Source: Leishmania donovani (taxonomy: Eukaryota; Euglenozoa; Kinetoplastea; Trypanosomatida; Trypanosomatidae). Taken from it: a stretch of DNA of 64,000 nt. The translations under genes were made by a program, and so were the position numbers. The DNA lies in NCBI RefSeq assembly GCF_000227135.1, contig NC_018246.1, positions 166,501 through 230,500 of the forward strand, written 5' to 3'. Positions 39,154 to 48,823 of this stretch are shown here, piece after piece; within the stretch, counting starts at the first letter, position 1, and every line of letters begins with the position of its first letter. Under the pieces are notes generated by a model that saw nothing but the letters and a program-made list of their open reading frames with translations, made no database searches and was not told the origin of the DNA.

Positions 39154-41865
39154 ATGGACTTCATGCCTGCGGAGCACACGACTCCGCCGTCCTCGGCGCC
39201 ACGGTTACCGGGTGGTGCCAGGAGTGGCCTCACTCCAGCCTACCTCGGGGCCTTGCGCGGCGTTTCCTCGCCACCGCCGCAGCGGCCGCGTCTTTTTGCG
39301 CGCGCGAGTGTCGGACGCGGGTCGCCTCCGCCGCCGGCTCGGTTGGCAGCGATCTCGTCGTCAACGCCATGCGTGCCGCTGCCCAAGCGATCCCCTTCGG
39401 AGAGCGTACCCCGCAGCTCTGTATGTGATAGCTTCAATTGCGAAGAGCGCGGTCTGCCCGGCGCGTGGTCGATTGCGTGTGGCAAAGCCGCTGGCGCACG
39501 TCCGCCGTTGGCTGTGTCGCTCTCTGCCTATGAAGGCTTGTTGCCGCGCGTGGGTGATGGGATTTTCGGCACCTGCGTGGCCGACCTCAACTCGGCACCG
39601 TCGTCCGCTCGCGTAGAGCCACTGCTCAGTTGCAAAATGGGCCCCGCTGGCGCGCTACACGCACACGCGGCGAACGGCTACAATAGTGTGGCCAGTGAGG
39701 GGACGGCGGCGGATGACAGCATCAGCTCCGCTGCCGGCGTCACAGAGTTGTTGAGTGCCGCGGAAAGCACCGCCGCGGTGCCGCTCATGCACAGTATTGG
39801 GAGAACCAAGCGCCACCGCATGGCCAGCTCCGCCGACACGCAGCACAGCTTGGCAAGCAGCACGCTGCCGCCCCCGCGTTGCCATCGCACTTCCGGCCAT
39901 GGCAGCGTCGACGCGGAGTCGGCTCCTCAGCGTGACGTCTGCTTCGGCGCGTCCATGACGGGCGCTCTGCCGTCCTCGGAGGGACTTTACCTGTCCGATG
40001 GCCACGACGAGGATGCGGATGGCGCGCCGAGGCGCTGCGGTAGCGGCAGCAATAGCAGCCGTGGCGAAGTTAGTTACCGCGCATCGTCGATTCGCGCCAG
40101 TGTCGCGGGCGTGCCTGGGAAGCTGGACATGATCACGCCACGGGCAGGCCAGCGCGCGTTTGACGACTCCGCGGCGGGTGCGCAGTGCCTAGTCATCGAC
40201 GACAGCGTTGACACGGACGCGGTGGTCACACCTGCCCAGCTGCAGCAGATGAAGGCCGAGGCAGCCGGAGGTGGCGTGCATCGGCGCACCTCGGACGAGC
40301 TATCGACTCTCTATGAGAGTCGGCTCGTCACCGCTGACGTGCTGCGCGACTGGACGGGCTGGGAGGATCTTGACCTGGTGCTTACCGCGCAACTCCGTGT
40401 GGATGCGGACGCCATGATCGGCGTTGACCAGATTGGGGCACAGTTGTCGTCGCTTTCATCGCTGAAGCTCAACGGCTCACGCATTTGCCGTGTACGCCAG
40501 CTCGGCACCGGCTTCCACGCGTTGAAGTATCTGTGGCTGAACAGTTGCCACGTCACGGATTTGTGCGGCATCGCGGCGTGCTGCCCCTCACTGGTGGAGC
40601 TTTATGTCCCCTTCAACCGCGTGCGCGATGCCACTCCGGTAATGGCGCTGTCCGCGACGCTAGAAGTTCTGGACGTGGAGGGCAATCTGCTCGACGACGC
40701 AACAGACCTTGGCGCTGTCCTCGCTTCCTTGCGTGGGGTGCGTGCGCTGTCCATACTTGGGAATCCGCTCACGTGCGAGTACCAAGCGCGTGTGCGAGAC
40801 GCATATCGGGATTTGCTCGTCGAGGGGGGACGCAGGGCGTGCGCGAATACGGCGGCGTCTGGCGACGTGCTCTCCCCAGTGCCGCCGCCGAGTGAGCACA
40901 AGCCCTTCTCGCACGTTCTTGCAGCCTGGGTGCGTCTGCTTATGCCGCAGCTGGAGACGCTCAATGATGCTGCCATCGACGTCTCCATCACCAGCTCCTG
41001 CGCCTCGTTCCCTCTGCACGGTTCATCGTCAGAGGAGGCGAGCCGACGGCTCGCAATGCCGGTTTCGACTCACGTGGACCCGCTGGATGACGCCTTGGCC
41101 GAGGAGCTTCGACTGGTAGAGGAGTGCGTGCGGGACGCCGACGCTTTCGACGCTCTTCTCGCTGCCGTCGATGAGGCGAACCGGCACGTCTACACGCGCC
41201 CCTCCACCTCGTGCAGTGGTGCGCAGCCGCGTCTTGCCCCGAGGACCGCCATGGGGGCTGCTCGCCCCTTCACCTCACGGTGGTCTAGGGCACCCGTCCG
41301 ACTCGGTTCTTGTGGAGGTTCGACGACTGACGCATCAGTGCTCACGACAGGGGCGGTACTAGCTGGCAATGCGACCGCGAGCCTGAGACGCCGACTAGCG
41401 GCGTCGTCAATGTCATTCAACGACGCAGCGCAGGACGACCCGTCTGCCACCAACGGCTCTGCTGCCGACCCCGCTGGATGCAAAGGCACGAGTGTACAAC
41501 GGAGTGGCATCTGTGAAAAGGACTCAGGGTACTGTGCCTCTGTGACTGCCACCTCCGCCATCGACCTGGATGAGGATGCTCGCATCGCCGCGCTGCTGGC
41601 CGATGACAGCGAAGAAGAGGAGTGGGAACACTTCAAGGCGTCGCTGCTTCGGTCGAAATCCACGTCGGCAGCGTCCATGCCGAGACTGGGCGACCCCATG
41701 AGCACATCAGCGGCGGCAGCGGCCTCCTACCATCAGCTTCTCTACACACAGAACGAAGAAGCTGCCGCGACGGCAAGCACGGTGCAGGCTGACGGCTTCG
41801 AAAAGGAGCTACGCACGGAGCTGACGCGTCTACGGATGCGGATAGCGAAGGAGAGTCGAGAATAA
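39154..41865 (+). CDS. LRRC56: LRRC56-like leucine-rich repeat protein
   Basis: 903 residues from the first ATG. The N-terminal 380 residues are disordered. The LRRC56 pattern starts near residue 384 (LVTADVLRDWTGWEDLDLVL). It then runs through SDS22-type leucine-rich repeats from about 430 to 560: LSSLKLNGSRICRVRQLG, ALKYLWLNSCHVTDLCGI, LVELYVPFNRVRDATPV, LEVLDVEGNLLDD and VRALSILGNPLT, with a cap ending LLMPQLETLND. The RDLG-like turn and the LWxxxCxxxDLxGI repeat match human LRRC56 better than generic LRRs. The C-terminal 300 residues are low-complexity with an acidic helix (SEEEEWEHFKASLL). Family knowledge: LRRC56 (ODA8 in Chlamydomonas) helps assemble or transport outer dynein arms into cilia, and has been studied in Trypanosoma brucei flagella. 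Confidence 0.78.
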   Translation: MDFMPAEHTTPPSSAPRLPGGARSGLTPAYLGALRGVSSPPPQRPRLFARASVGRGSPPPPARLAAISSSTPCVPLPKRSPSESVPRSSVCDSFNCEERGLPGAWSIACGKAAGARPPLAVSLSAYEGLLPRVGDGIFGTCVADLNSAPSSARVEPLLSCKMGPAGALHAHAANGYNSVASEGTAADDSISSAAGVTELLSAAESTAAVPLMHSIGRTKRHRMASSADTQHSLASSTLPPPRCHRTSGHGSVDAESAPQRDVCFGASMTGALPSSEGLYLSDGHDEDADGAPRRCGSGSNSSRGEVSYRASSIRASVAGVPGKLDMITPRAGQRAFDDSAAGAQCLVIDDSVDTDAVVTPAQLQQMKAEAAGGGVHRRTSDELSTLYESRLVTADVLRDWTGWEDLDLVLTAQLRVDADAMIGVDQIGAQLSSLSSLKLNGSRICRVRQLGTGFHALKYLWLNSCHVTDLCGIAACCPSLVELYVPFNRVRDATPVMALSATLEVLDVEGNLLDDATDLGAVLASLRGVRALSILGNPLTCEYQARVRDAYRDLLVEGGRRACANTAASGDVLSPVPPPSEHKPFSHVLAAWVRLLMPQLETLNDAAIDVSITSSCASFPLHGSSSEEASRRLAMPVSTHVDPLDDALAEELRLVEECVRDADAFDALLAAVDEANRHVYTRPSTSCSGAQPRLAPRTAMGAARPFTSRWSRAPVRLGSCGGSTTDASVLTTGAVLAGNATASLRRRLAASSMSFNDAAQDDPSATNGSAADPAGCKGTSVQRSGICEKDSGYCASVTATSAIDLDEDARIAALLADDSEEEEWEHFKASLLRSKSTSAASMPRLGDPMSTSAAAAASYHQLLYTQNEEAAATASTVQADGFEKELRTELTRLRMRIAKESRE

Positions 41866-44088
41866 GGCCATGCTGCAGACCATTCGTTTTCTTTGTATTA
41901 TCACTTCAGAGCCTGTGTATGCCCGCCCCCCCCCCCTCCCCCTCCTCCTCCGCCTGGGGCTGTCTTTACTGTTAGGAACAACGGCGGGTACGCCGTCAGT
42001 CCAGTTGGATCCTTCACCGATGTCCTCACTCCGTCTTTTTTTGTTTGCGTTTCTGCCGTCGTCCCCGTGTGTGTGTGTGTGCTTACGTTGGCTCTTCCCC
42101 CTTCTTTGTTTTGTCTGCCCATTGTCGTTGTGCTTGAACGCATCTCCCCCTCCTTGTTTTGGCTTTGCACGACGTTGAACAAATGGAACCATCTTCCTCT
42201 CCATCTTGCCCGTGATGAGATGCTCATGTACATACAGAGAGCGAACCGTGTGGCCCCCTCCCCCCACCCCACCTCCACACAAGAGAGAACTCACAGAAGC
42301 TTTCGTATTCTTATTGGAAGTCCTTTCTTCTTTTCTTTGGACCCACCCCCCCCCCCCTTCTCCTCTCCCCCTCCACCTTTTCTTATGCCCTGTTGGGCAG
42401 CAACATCAATGCACATACACACATGCACACGCGAAAAAGTTTTCGTGTTTCTCGACGTTGAACCGACTTTCTCTCTTGTTTTTTTTTTTTTTTCGGCCTC
42501 CCCTCCTCCCCCTCTTTCTGTGATCATCATCTTCGCTCTTTAGACACGTTGTTGCTGCTGTTGTTGTTGCGTGCTGTGTGTCGTGCGTGGCGCTTCTTTC
42601 CTTTTTGTCTGTGTGTCTTGGCCGCCCTTCCCTCTCGCCCCTTCGTGGTCCGAAATATTTCCTTTCCCTACCGTGCAAGTATGCGTGTGCGTTTTCAAAA
42701 GAGGCGAGTTGGCTGTCCGACGACACTGCGAGCTACCGTAGCGTCTCCGCCATACATTCCACCCCACGCCCTACTCTCCCGCTCTTGCTCTCGTTCGGGG
42801 ATTTTTCTTCGTCCCTCAGTGGCTACACCTGCACACTGGAAGGGGACGTCCGTGACATCTCCCTCCATCCCCATTGCAATGCTGCATGCTTATCCTTCCG
42901 CGCACGCAGCGGCTTCTCTCTATGTAGAGGAGCAGCTGTTTAGCGCCGCATCAATGGCCCCGTCATACCCCTCCCAAGCGCGGTTCATGGCAATGCCGAC
43001 GGGAAGGGGAGGAGAGGGAGCGCAAGGACCACCGGCTTCTCCTTCGACGAGCGCGCGCACACATACATGCACACCTACACATCTATCTAGACTGGTGTTT
43101 CGGGACCCAGTTCCGCTATAAACATGTTATTTTGCCGCAGCACTTTCGCTTCACCGACCTCTTTATGTGTTTTGAAGTCTTTGTTAGCCTTGCCTTTACT
43201 TCATTTTGCTTTTCCGTTTCGTGTGCGTGAGTTGGATCACCCTTTCCCGATGCTGCTGCGACTGCTCCGGCCACCTTCCTGTGGCTCTCGTATCTCGTTG
43301 TTGTATTGCTTTAGAAAGTTTTGCGGGTGCTCCGTCGTCTGAGACGTGACGTGCTGCTATCTTGTTTGGTAAGGGTGACCTCGCGATGCCGGTTTTTTTT
43401 TCCATTTCCCGTGTTGGCGCGTGCGCACAGCTATTCATTCTATAATGGCAGACGGTTTGGACTTCCACGCACACTATCGCTAGTCCCACTGGCTGAGTAA
43501 GGCTCGGTGACGAGTTCTCGAGTACAGACGAGTTGAGGCGTGACATGCGTGCCTTCTCTGCTGCTCAATCGTGCCCGCATCTCCTGTTCTCTTGCCCTCT
43601 CTCGTTCCTTTTTTTTCTTGCACATTGCTCCAGCTCTGCTTCCTCCATTCGGATAGGCAACGCGTGTGGCTGTGCTCCCATCGGGGGATGGGGCCGGGGA
43701 CGAAGGCGAGCGGGAGGCAGAGGAGACGGCGAAAGGGCAAGCGAGAAAGTCTTCTACGTGCGCATCTAGGGTGCGCGCCCGCCTCTTACTCCACCCGTCG
43801 CCGCCTCTTTCTCTTCCATCACCGCCTCGCCACCCTCCCCCACTCCCTTCTGTCTTTCTCTTTCCAGTAGTTGGGTTGATCTCCAAGTCCCTCTCTACCA
43901 ATGTCTCCAACCCGTCCTTTCCCCATTTTTTTTCTCGAGATCTCCAAGTTACGCTATGTGTGTGTGTAGAGTCTGTGGCACCTTCGCTTCCTGTATCGTG
44001 CCTCTCGACCCTCTCTCTTTCCTTCCTCCTCGGCCTCTGAGTGTATGTGCTTCTTCTTTTAGGGTGTGGGTTGTTTGTACATGTGTAT

Positions 44089-44626
44089 GGCATGTCTTTG
44101 TATGCCTGTGTCTGCATGTGTGTGTATTGTGTGCCATCCCGTGCGCGTGTGTATGGGTGTGCCGGATAGTGGCTGAGCCTCTCTCTCGTCCTTCTTTCCG
44201 AATGCCCTTCATGCTGTCATGGGCCCCTCTCTGTGTTTTCGATCCCCGACTAGCCTCTCTCTCCCCTCTCCACGTCTTCTGTTGTCGCTGCATGCNNNNN
44301 NNNNNNNNNNNNNNNNNNNNNNNNNNNNNNNNNNNNNNNNNNNNNNNNNNNNNNNNNNNNNNNNNNNNNNNNNNNNNNNNNNNNNNNNNNNNNNTGTTTT
44401 CGATCCCCGACTAGCCTCTCTCTCCCCTCTCCACGTCTTCTGTTGTCGCTGCATGCGCATGTGTGCGCGTGTTGGCCGCCACTGGCGTGGTGCTGCACGA
44501 TTCGGTGCGAGTGCCGTTCCTGCCAACACGCACGCACATGCACGCATCCTTTTATACACGCGCCCCTTTTTGTACTGGCCTGTTCATGCCTGCCTTCACC
44601 CCTCCCTCCCTCCTCATGCTTGTTTG
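44089..44626 (+). repeat. Duplicated flank upstream of the SIDER-like element (left copy)
   Basis: Matches 60992-61348 with only a few differences (two in the first 30 bases), if the gap and its repeated edge are discounted. It is absent from the flanks of the 22.8 and 48.8 kb elements. It looks like intergenic DNA, with GT-rich and CT-rich sequence and no coding signal. Confidence 0.8.
44296..44394. other. Assembly gap (99 N), probably a false gap
   Basis: The 62 bases ending at the gap (44234-44295) recur exactly as the first 62 bases after it (44395-44456), while the 61 kb copy is continuous and has this sequence once. Confidence 0.9.
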
Positions 44627-45484
44627 CCCGGACGGCATCTGGAAACGCCTCAGTGGGCGGTGCCCAGGGTCCGCGGCCCACTCTGTGTGGGGAAGCCAGA
44701 CAGCCCCTCTCCCACCTTATCCCTCCCAGCGCCGAGCCACACCTGGCGGTGGCGGGACCAAGCACCGAAGGCTTTGTGGATTCAGTGCGGTGCGTCGCTA
44801 CTGCTGTCGGCGGCGAGGTCGCGGACGGCGTTGCGTCGGAGCGGACTGCGACCGTGCACGCGCTTGTGCCATGGACATGCTAGTCAGCGTGTGAAGGTGG
44901 CTCGGACGTATGGCGCCCGCGGCCCTGACTGGGTAGTTGTGGGGAGCCTGCGCCACCCGGAGGGATGCACGAGGCGGTGACCCGCCTAATGGGAGGCGGC
45001 TGTGGGGCGGCCTGCGGAGCCGGTGGGGGTGGGGGGCCGGGTGTGTGTATGGGGGATTAGGTTGGTGTTGTATGGCAGTACAATATACAGACGTTGGAAA
45101 AGAAAACCACGGTCGAGNNNNNNNNNNNNNNNNNNNNNNNNNNNNNNNNNNNNNNNNNNNNNNNNNNNNNNNNNNNNNNNNNNNNNNNNNNNNNNNNNNN
45201 NNNNNNNNNNNNNNNNGCGAGGTCGCGGACGGCGTTGCGTCGGAGCGGACTGCGACCGTGCACGCGCTTGTGCCATGGACATGCTAGTCAGCGTGTGAAG
45301 GTGGCTCGGACGTATGGCGCCCGCGGCCCTGACTGGGTAGTTGTGGGGAGCCTGCGCCACCCGGAGGGATGCACGAGGCGGTGACCCGCCTAATGGGAGG
45401 CGGCTGTGGGGCGGCCTGCGGAGCCGGTGGGGGTGGGGGGCCGGGTGTGTGTATGGGGGATTAGGTTGGTGTTGTATGGCAGTA
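44627..45484 (+). mobile_element. SIDER-like retroposon, short-tail type (copy 2), contains a gap
   Basis: The 5' end (CCCGGACGGC, CGCCTCAGTGGGCGG, CCCAGGGTCC, GGGGAAGCC) is a variant of the retroposon 5' signature. The body is the same as in copies 1 and 3. The 3' end is the short-tail type, GGGGGATTAGGTTGGTGTTG then GGCAGTA, after which the flanks of the 44 and 61 kb copies diverge. A 99-N gap inside repeats 305 bp of body, tail and unique flank; the true element is probably about 454 bp. It lies 2.8 kb after LRRC56. Confidence 0.75.
45118..45216. other. Assembly gap (99 N), probably a false gap
   Basis: The 305 bases ending at the gap (44813-45117) recur exactly immediately after it (45217-45521). 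The repeat includes unique sequence beyond the element's end, which argues for one locus assembled twice. Confidence 0.9.
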
Positions 45485-46319
45485 CAATATACAGACGTTG
45501 GAAAAGAAAACCACGGTCGAGTCCCTGCGCCTTCTCGTTCCTCTTGTGTTTCTCTTGAGCGAGTGTATGTTTTTTTTCGTCGTCACGATGCCATGAGTGT
45601 ATCATGTTTCGCACCATGACCACCCGCTCCTCTTGCCCGTCTCATTCGGTGTGCCGGTATTGCTCGGCGTCAGCGCACGCCTGTGAGGGAAGTCCACCAC
45701 ATATGATACTCCAATCCAGGGCAGGGTGTGCTTGTAGTTTCAAGCTGGCCAGAAGGAAAAAGGGAGGGATATCATGATTGTGTATCGACAGCGGAGGAGG
45801 AGCCCCTTGCCCGTTTATAAGGCAAAGTCCACACGAGAAGAGAGCGCTGCCTCGCCGTCGAGCATACCGCACGACGCCCGCTGTCGTGTCGTTGTTGCCC
45901 CGCCTCGTACAAGCAACACATGACACAATGAGCCCACCGGCGCCAACACACCGGCGCGGTGAGCGCTTGCGCCGGAGGGGATCGCACGGGATGCCGAGCG
46001 AGTGGTCGCCGCCACCTCAAGTCGATGATTCCTGCGCTGCGCCTCTCCTCCTTGCCTCAACTGTTGGTCTGTCCTTCTTGTACGTCTTCACTTCTCTCCG
46101 GCCAACACGCAGCAGACCACCACCACGCACGTGCGCTGCAAGGACCGTGGCAGCACAACGCCACCGACACCGACGAAAGGGGGAAAAACGCAAATACACA
46201 CACACACATATATACTCATTTGCCCGGCACGCCAAGCGCTAAGAAGTACATAATACACAAGAGCCGAGGCACACGCATACACAGAGTAGCTGCCCCATCA
46301 CCGCCACACGCACCCTGCA

Positions 46320-46353
46320 CCCTCCTGCCTCTTTTCGTTTCTTCTCGCTCAAG
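46320..46353 (+). promoter_or_regulatory. Candidate trans-splice acceptor for METAP1
   Basis: A pyrimidine tract (46320-46350) is followed by AAG, with AG at 46352-46353, 26 nt before the ATG at 46380. Predicted only. Confidence 0.45.
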
Positions 46354-46379
46354 TACTTTGGATACTTCCCTCCCCTATA

Positions 46380-47585
46380 ATGCCTTGCGAAGGCTGCGGC
46401 GTCAGTGAGGCCGGCCTGCAGTGCCCCACCTGCAAGAAACTGAGCTTGCCGCCGAGCTTCTTCTGCACGCAGGACTGCTTCCGGGCGCATTGGGGAACGC
46501 ACAAGCTGAAGCACACCGAGATGAAGAACCTGCCCGCCACGATCCCCACAATGACGGAGGTGGACGAGCGGCTCTTCAACTTCACGGGGCCACTCCGTCC
46601 TGGAAAAATCACGCCACGCCGTGCTGTGCCAAAGGAGATAGCGCGGCCAGACTACGCGGAGCGAAACGACGGCGTTTCCGAGTCGGAGGAGAAGGATCGA
46701 GGCAGCCACCGCGTCGTTGCACACAACCTCAAGAATTTGCACGAAGACTACAACAACGCCGAGCTGCGCCGGAGCTCCGACATCCTCAAGATCAAACGTG
46801 TGAATGCGCTCTCGCGTGAAGTTCTGGACATCGCCTGCGCGGCGGTGAAGCCGGGCGTCACGACGGACGAAATTGACCGCATCGTCCACGAGGCGACGAT
46901 CAAGCGCGGCATGTACCCATCGCCGCTGAATTACTACAACTTCCCCAAGTCCGTCTGCACCAGCGTGAACGAGATCATCTGCCACGGCATTCCAGACAAC
47001 CGCCCACTCGAGGAGGGCGACATAGTAAACATAGACGTCTCTTGCTACCTCGACGGCTTCCACGGCGATTTGAACGAAACGGTGTTTGTCGGCAAGCCAG
47101 ACGAGGAAAGCGTGAAGATTGTGCACACGGCGTACGCCTGCATGATGGCCGGCATCAGCGTTGTGAAACCGGATGAACTCTACCGCTACATCGGTGACGC
47201 CATCGAGGCGCGGGCGGAGAAGTCGGGCTGCAGTGTAGTGCGCAGCTACACCGGGCATGGTATCGGCAAGTTCTTTCACACGGCACCGAACGTGTGCCAT
47301 TACAAGGACAACAAAAGCCCCGGACTCATCAAGCCCGGGCACGTCTTCACAATTGAGCCGATGATCAACCTGGGTACGTGGCAGGATGTAACCTGGCCTG
47401 ATAACTGGACGAGTGCAACGAAGGATGGCAAGCGCACCGCGCAGTTTGAGCACACGATGGTGTGCACACCAGAAGGGGTAGAGCTTCTGACAGACTGGAA
47501 GGACGGCATACCCTTTTACCAGAAGCAGCTGAGGGAATGGGGCATTCCGATCCCCGCCGAAGACCCCAGCGAAATCAAAATCTGA
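46380..47585 (+). CDS. METAP1: Methionine aminopeptidase 1 (peptidase family M24)
   Basis: 401 residues from the first ATG. The N-terminal 50 residues form the eukaryotic MetAP1 double zinc finger (CEGCG, CPTCKK, FFCTQDCFRAHWGTHKLKH). The pita-bread catalytic domain follows, with H202 and all five metal ligands in place: D219, D230, H293, E326 and E357 (in NIDVS, GDLNE, GHGIG, FTIEP and QFEHT). Numbering is offset by exactly ten from the human enzyme. Reaction: removal of the initiator methionine from nascent proteins with a small second residue, on cytosolic ribosomes, using two divalent metal ions. Length and domain order are those of a full, intact type 1 enzyme. A SIDER-like element begins 1.2 kb downstream and may lie in its 3' UTR. 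Confidence 0.97.
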   Translation: MPCEGCGVSEAGLQCPTCKKLSLPPSFFCTQDCFRAHWGTHKLKHTEMKNLPATIPTMTEVDERLFNFTGPLRPGKITPRRAVPKEIARPDYAERNDGVSESEEKDRGSHRVVAHNLKNLHEDYNNAELRRSSDILKIKRVNALSREVLDIACAAVKPGVTTDEIDRIVHEATIKRGMYPSPLNYYNFPKSVCTSVNEIICHGIPDNRPLEEGDIVNIDVSCYLDGFHGDLNETVFVGKPDEESVKIVHTAYACMMAGISVVKPDELYRYIGDAIEARAEKSGCSVVRSYTGHGIGKFFHTAPNVCHYKDNKSPGLIKPGHVFTIEPMINLGTWQDVTWPDNWTSATKDGKRTAQFEHTMVCTPEGVELLTDWKDGIPFYQKQLREWGIPIPAEDPSEIKI

Positions 47586-48055
47586 GGAATACTCCACGAA
47601 ACACAGACCGAGGGGAGGGAGGGGGTGGCGGGCTGCATTCCCTCAAGACCGTGAGCGCGTTCTTGGGAGGAGTGTGCCTGCTGCCCCTCTTGTGGTGCTG
47701 TGGGTGAGGAGACGCGTTGGGAGTCTTTCCCGCATGCCTTTCTTTCCTGAGTGCTTCTGCCGCCTGCCCTCGGGCACGGCTGGCGGACTCTTGACGTGGG
47801 CGGGAGGACTCGTGGGCGTAGCCTGCGCTGCATGCAGTGAGGTAGCCATGACGCTGAGCAGCGCCCCACGGTGCTGGCCGGCTCGCTTTTGTGGCGCATC
47901 GTCGCTGCAAGCCCGTGCTGTGCAGGGGGCGCGTCACCCCCGCAGGCCTGTAAGGCCTTTGGTCTCCCTCGCTCTCATCATTGCGGCGCAGCAAGAGACG
48001 ACGGGCACGCCGGTGGCGTCTCGGTGCTCCTCCAGCGGGGCGTACGCACAGGTGC

Positions 48056-48154
48056 NNNNNNNNNNNNNNNNNNNNNNNNNNNNNNNNNNNNNNNNNNNNN
48101 NNNNNNNNNNNNNNNNNNNNNNNNNNNNNNNNNNNNNNNNNNNNNNNNNNNNNN
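48056..48154. other. Assembly gap (99 N)
   Basis: Default-size gap. Unlike the other 99-N gaps, no repeated edge is visible here. Confidence 0.95.
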
Positions 48155-48270
48155 AGGCCCGAGGACCCACAAGTGCGAGCGCTGTGTGCACGCGCTGCCA
48201 GCCACCGCTGGCGTGGTGTGCCGCATCCACGCAGGGCGGCACGCGGAGGTCCGCAGAGCAACGGTGAGGC
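48155..48270 (+). repeat. Dispersed repeat, long copy (inverted relative to 15.3 kb)
   Basis: Matches the reverse complement of 15336-15398 but carries 51 extra bases between two GCACGCG heptamers. It is bounded by gaps on both sides, so its full extent is unknown. In the forward frame it reads with two Cys-x-x-Cys-like residues (CERC) and stays open across its length, which could be the remnant of a coding element; this is weak evidence. Confidence 0.6.
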
Positions 48271-48275
48271 ACGGG

Positions 48276-48779
48276 NNNNNNNNNNNNNNNNNNNNNNNNN
48301 NNNNNNNNNNNNNNNNNNNNNNNNNNNNNNNNNNNNNNNNNNNNNNNNNNNNNNNNNNNNNNNNNNNNNNNNNNNNNNNNNNNNNNNNNNNNNNNNNNNN
48401 NNNNNNNNNNNNNNNNNNNNNNNNNNNNNNNNNNNNNNNNNNNNNNNNNNNNNNNNNNNNNNNNNNNNNNNNNNNNNNNNNNNNNNNNNNNNNNNNNNNN
48501 NNNNNNNNNNNNNNNNNNNNNNNNNNNNNNNNNNNNNNNNNNNNNNNNNNNNNNNNNNNNNNNNNNNNNNNNNNNNNNNNNNNNNNNNNNNNNNNNNNNN
48601 NNNNNNNNNNNNNNNNNNNNNNNNNNNNNNNNNNNNNNNNNNNNNNNNNNNNNNNNNNNNNNNNNNNNNNNNNNNNNNNNNNNNNNNNNNNNNNNNNNNN
48701 NNNNNNNNNNNNNNNNNNNNNNNNNNNNNNNNNNNNNNNNNNNNNNNNNNNNNNNNNNNNNNNNNNNNNNNNNNNNNNN
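48276..48779. other. Assembly gap (504 N)
   Basis: Undetermined bases followed directly by a 30-base T-run at 48780-48809; the run touches the gap edge and may be partly artefactual. Confidence 0.95.
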
Positions 48780-48823
48780 TTTTTTTTTTTTTTTTTTTTT
48801 TTTTTTTTTCTTACTGCTTTAGT

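Larger units (their letters stand above)
41866..46379. other. 4.5 kb intergenic region with a SIDER-like element and two gaps
   Basis: No supported gene. A C-run and CT-rich DNA lie near 41925-41960, T-runs near 42480-42494 and 43393, (GT)n near 42067-42080. From 44089 to 45484 the sequence matches 60992-61815 (a duplicated flank plus a SIDER-like element). Gaps at 44296-44394 and 45118-45216 are both bordered by exact repeats that look like assembly overlaps. A frame of 80 codons at 42879-43121 is discussed under findings. Confidence 0.55.

Noticed and set aside
46239..47597. 452-codon frame antisense to METAP1
   Set aside because: It is a mirror of a strongly conserved gene in GC-rich DNA; all motifs belong to the + strand.
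48780..48809. 30-base T-run read as the poly(A) tail of an inverted retroposon
   Set aside because: It touches the edge of a 504-base gap and the element to its right is in forward orientation, so tail identity cannot be shown.
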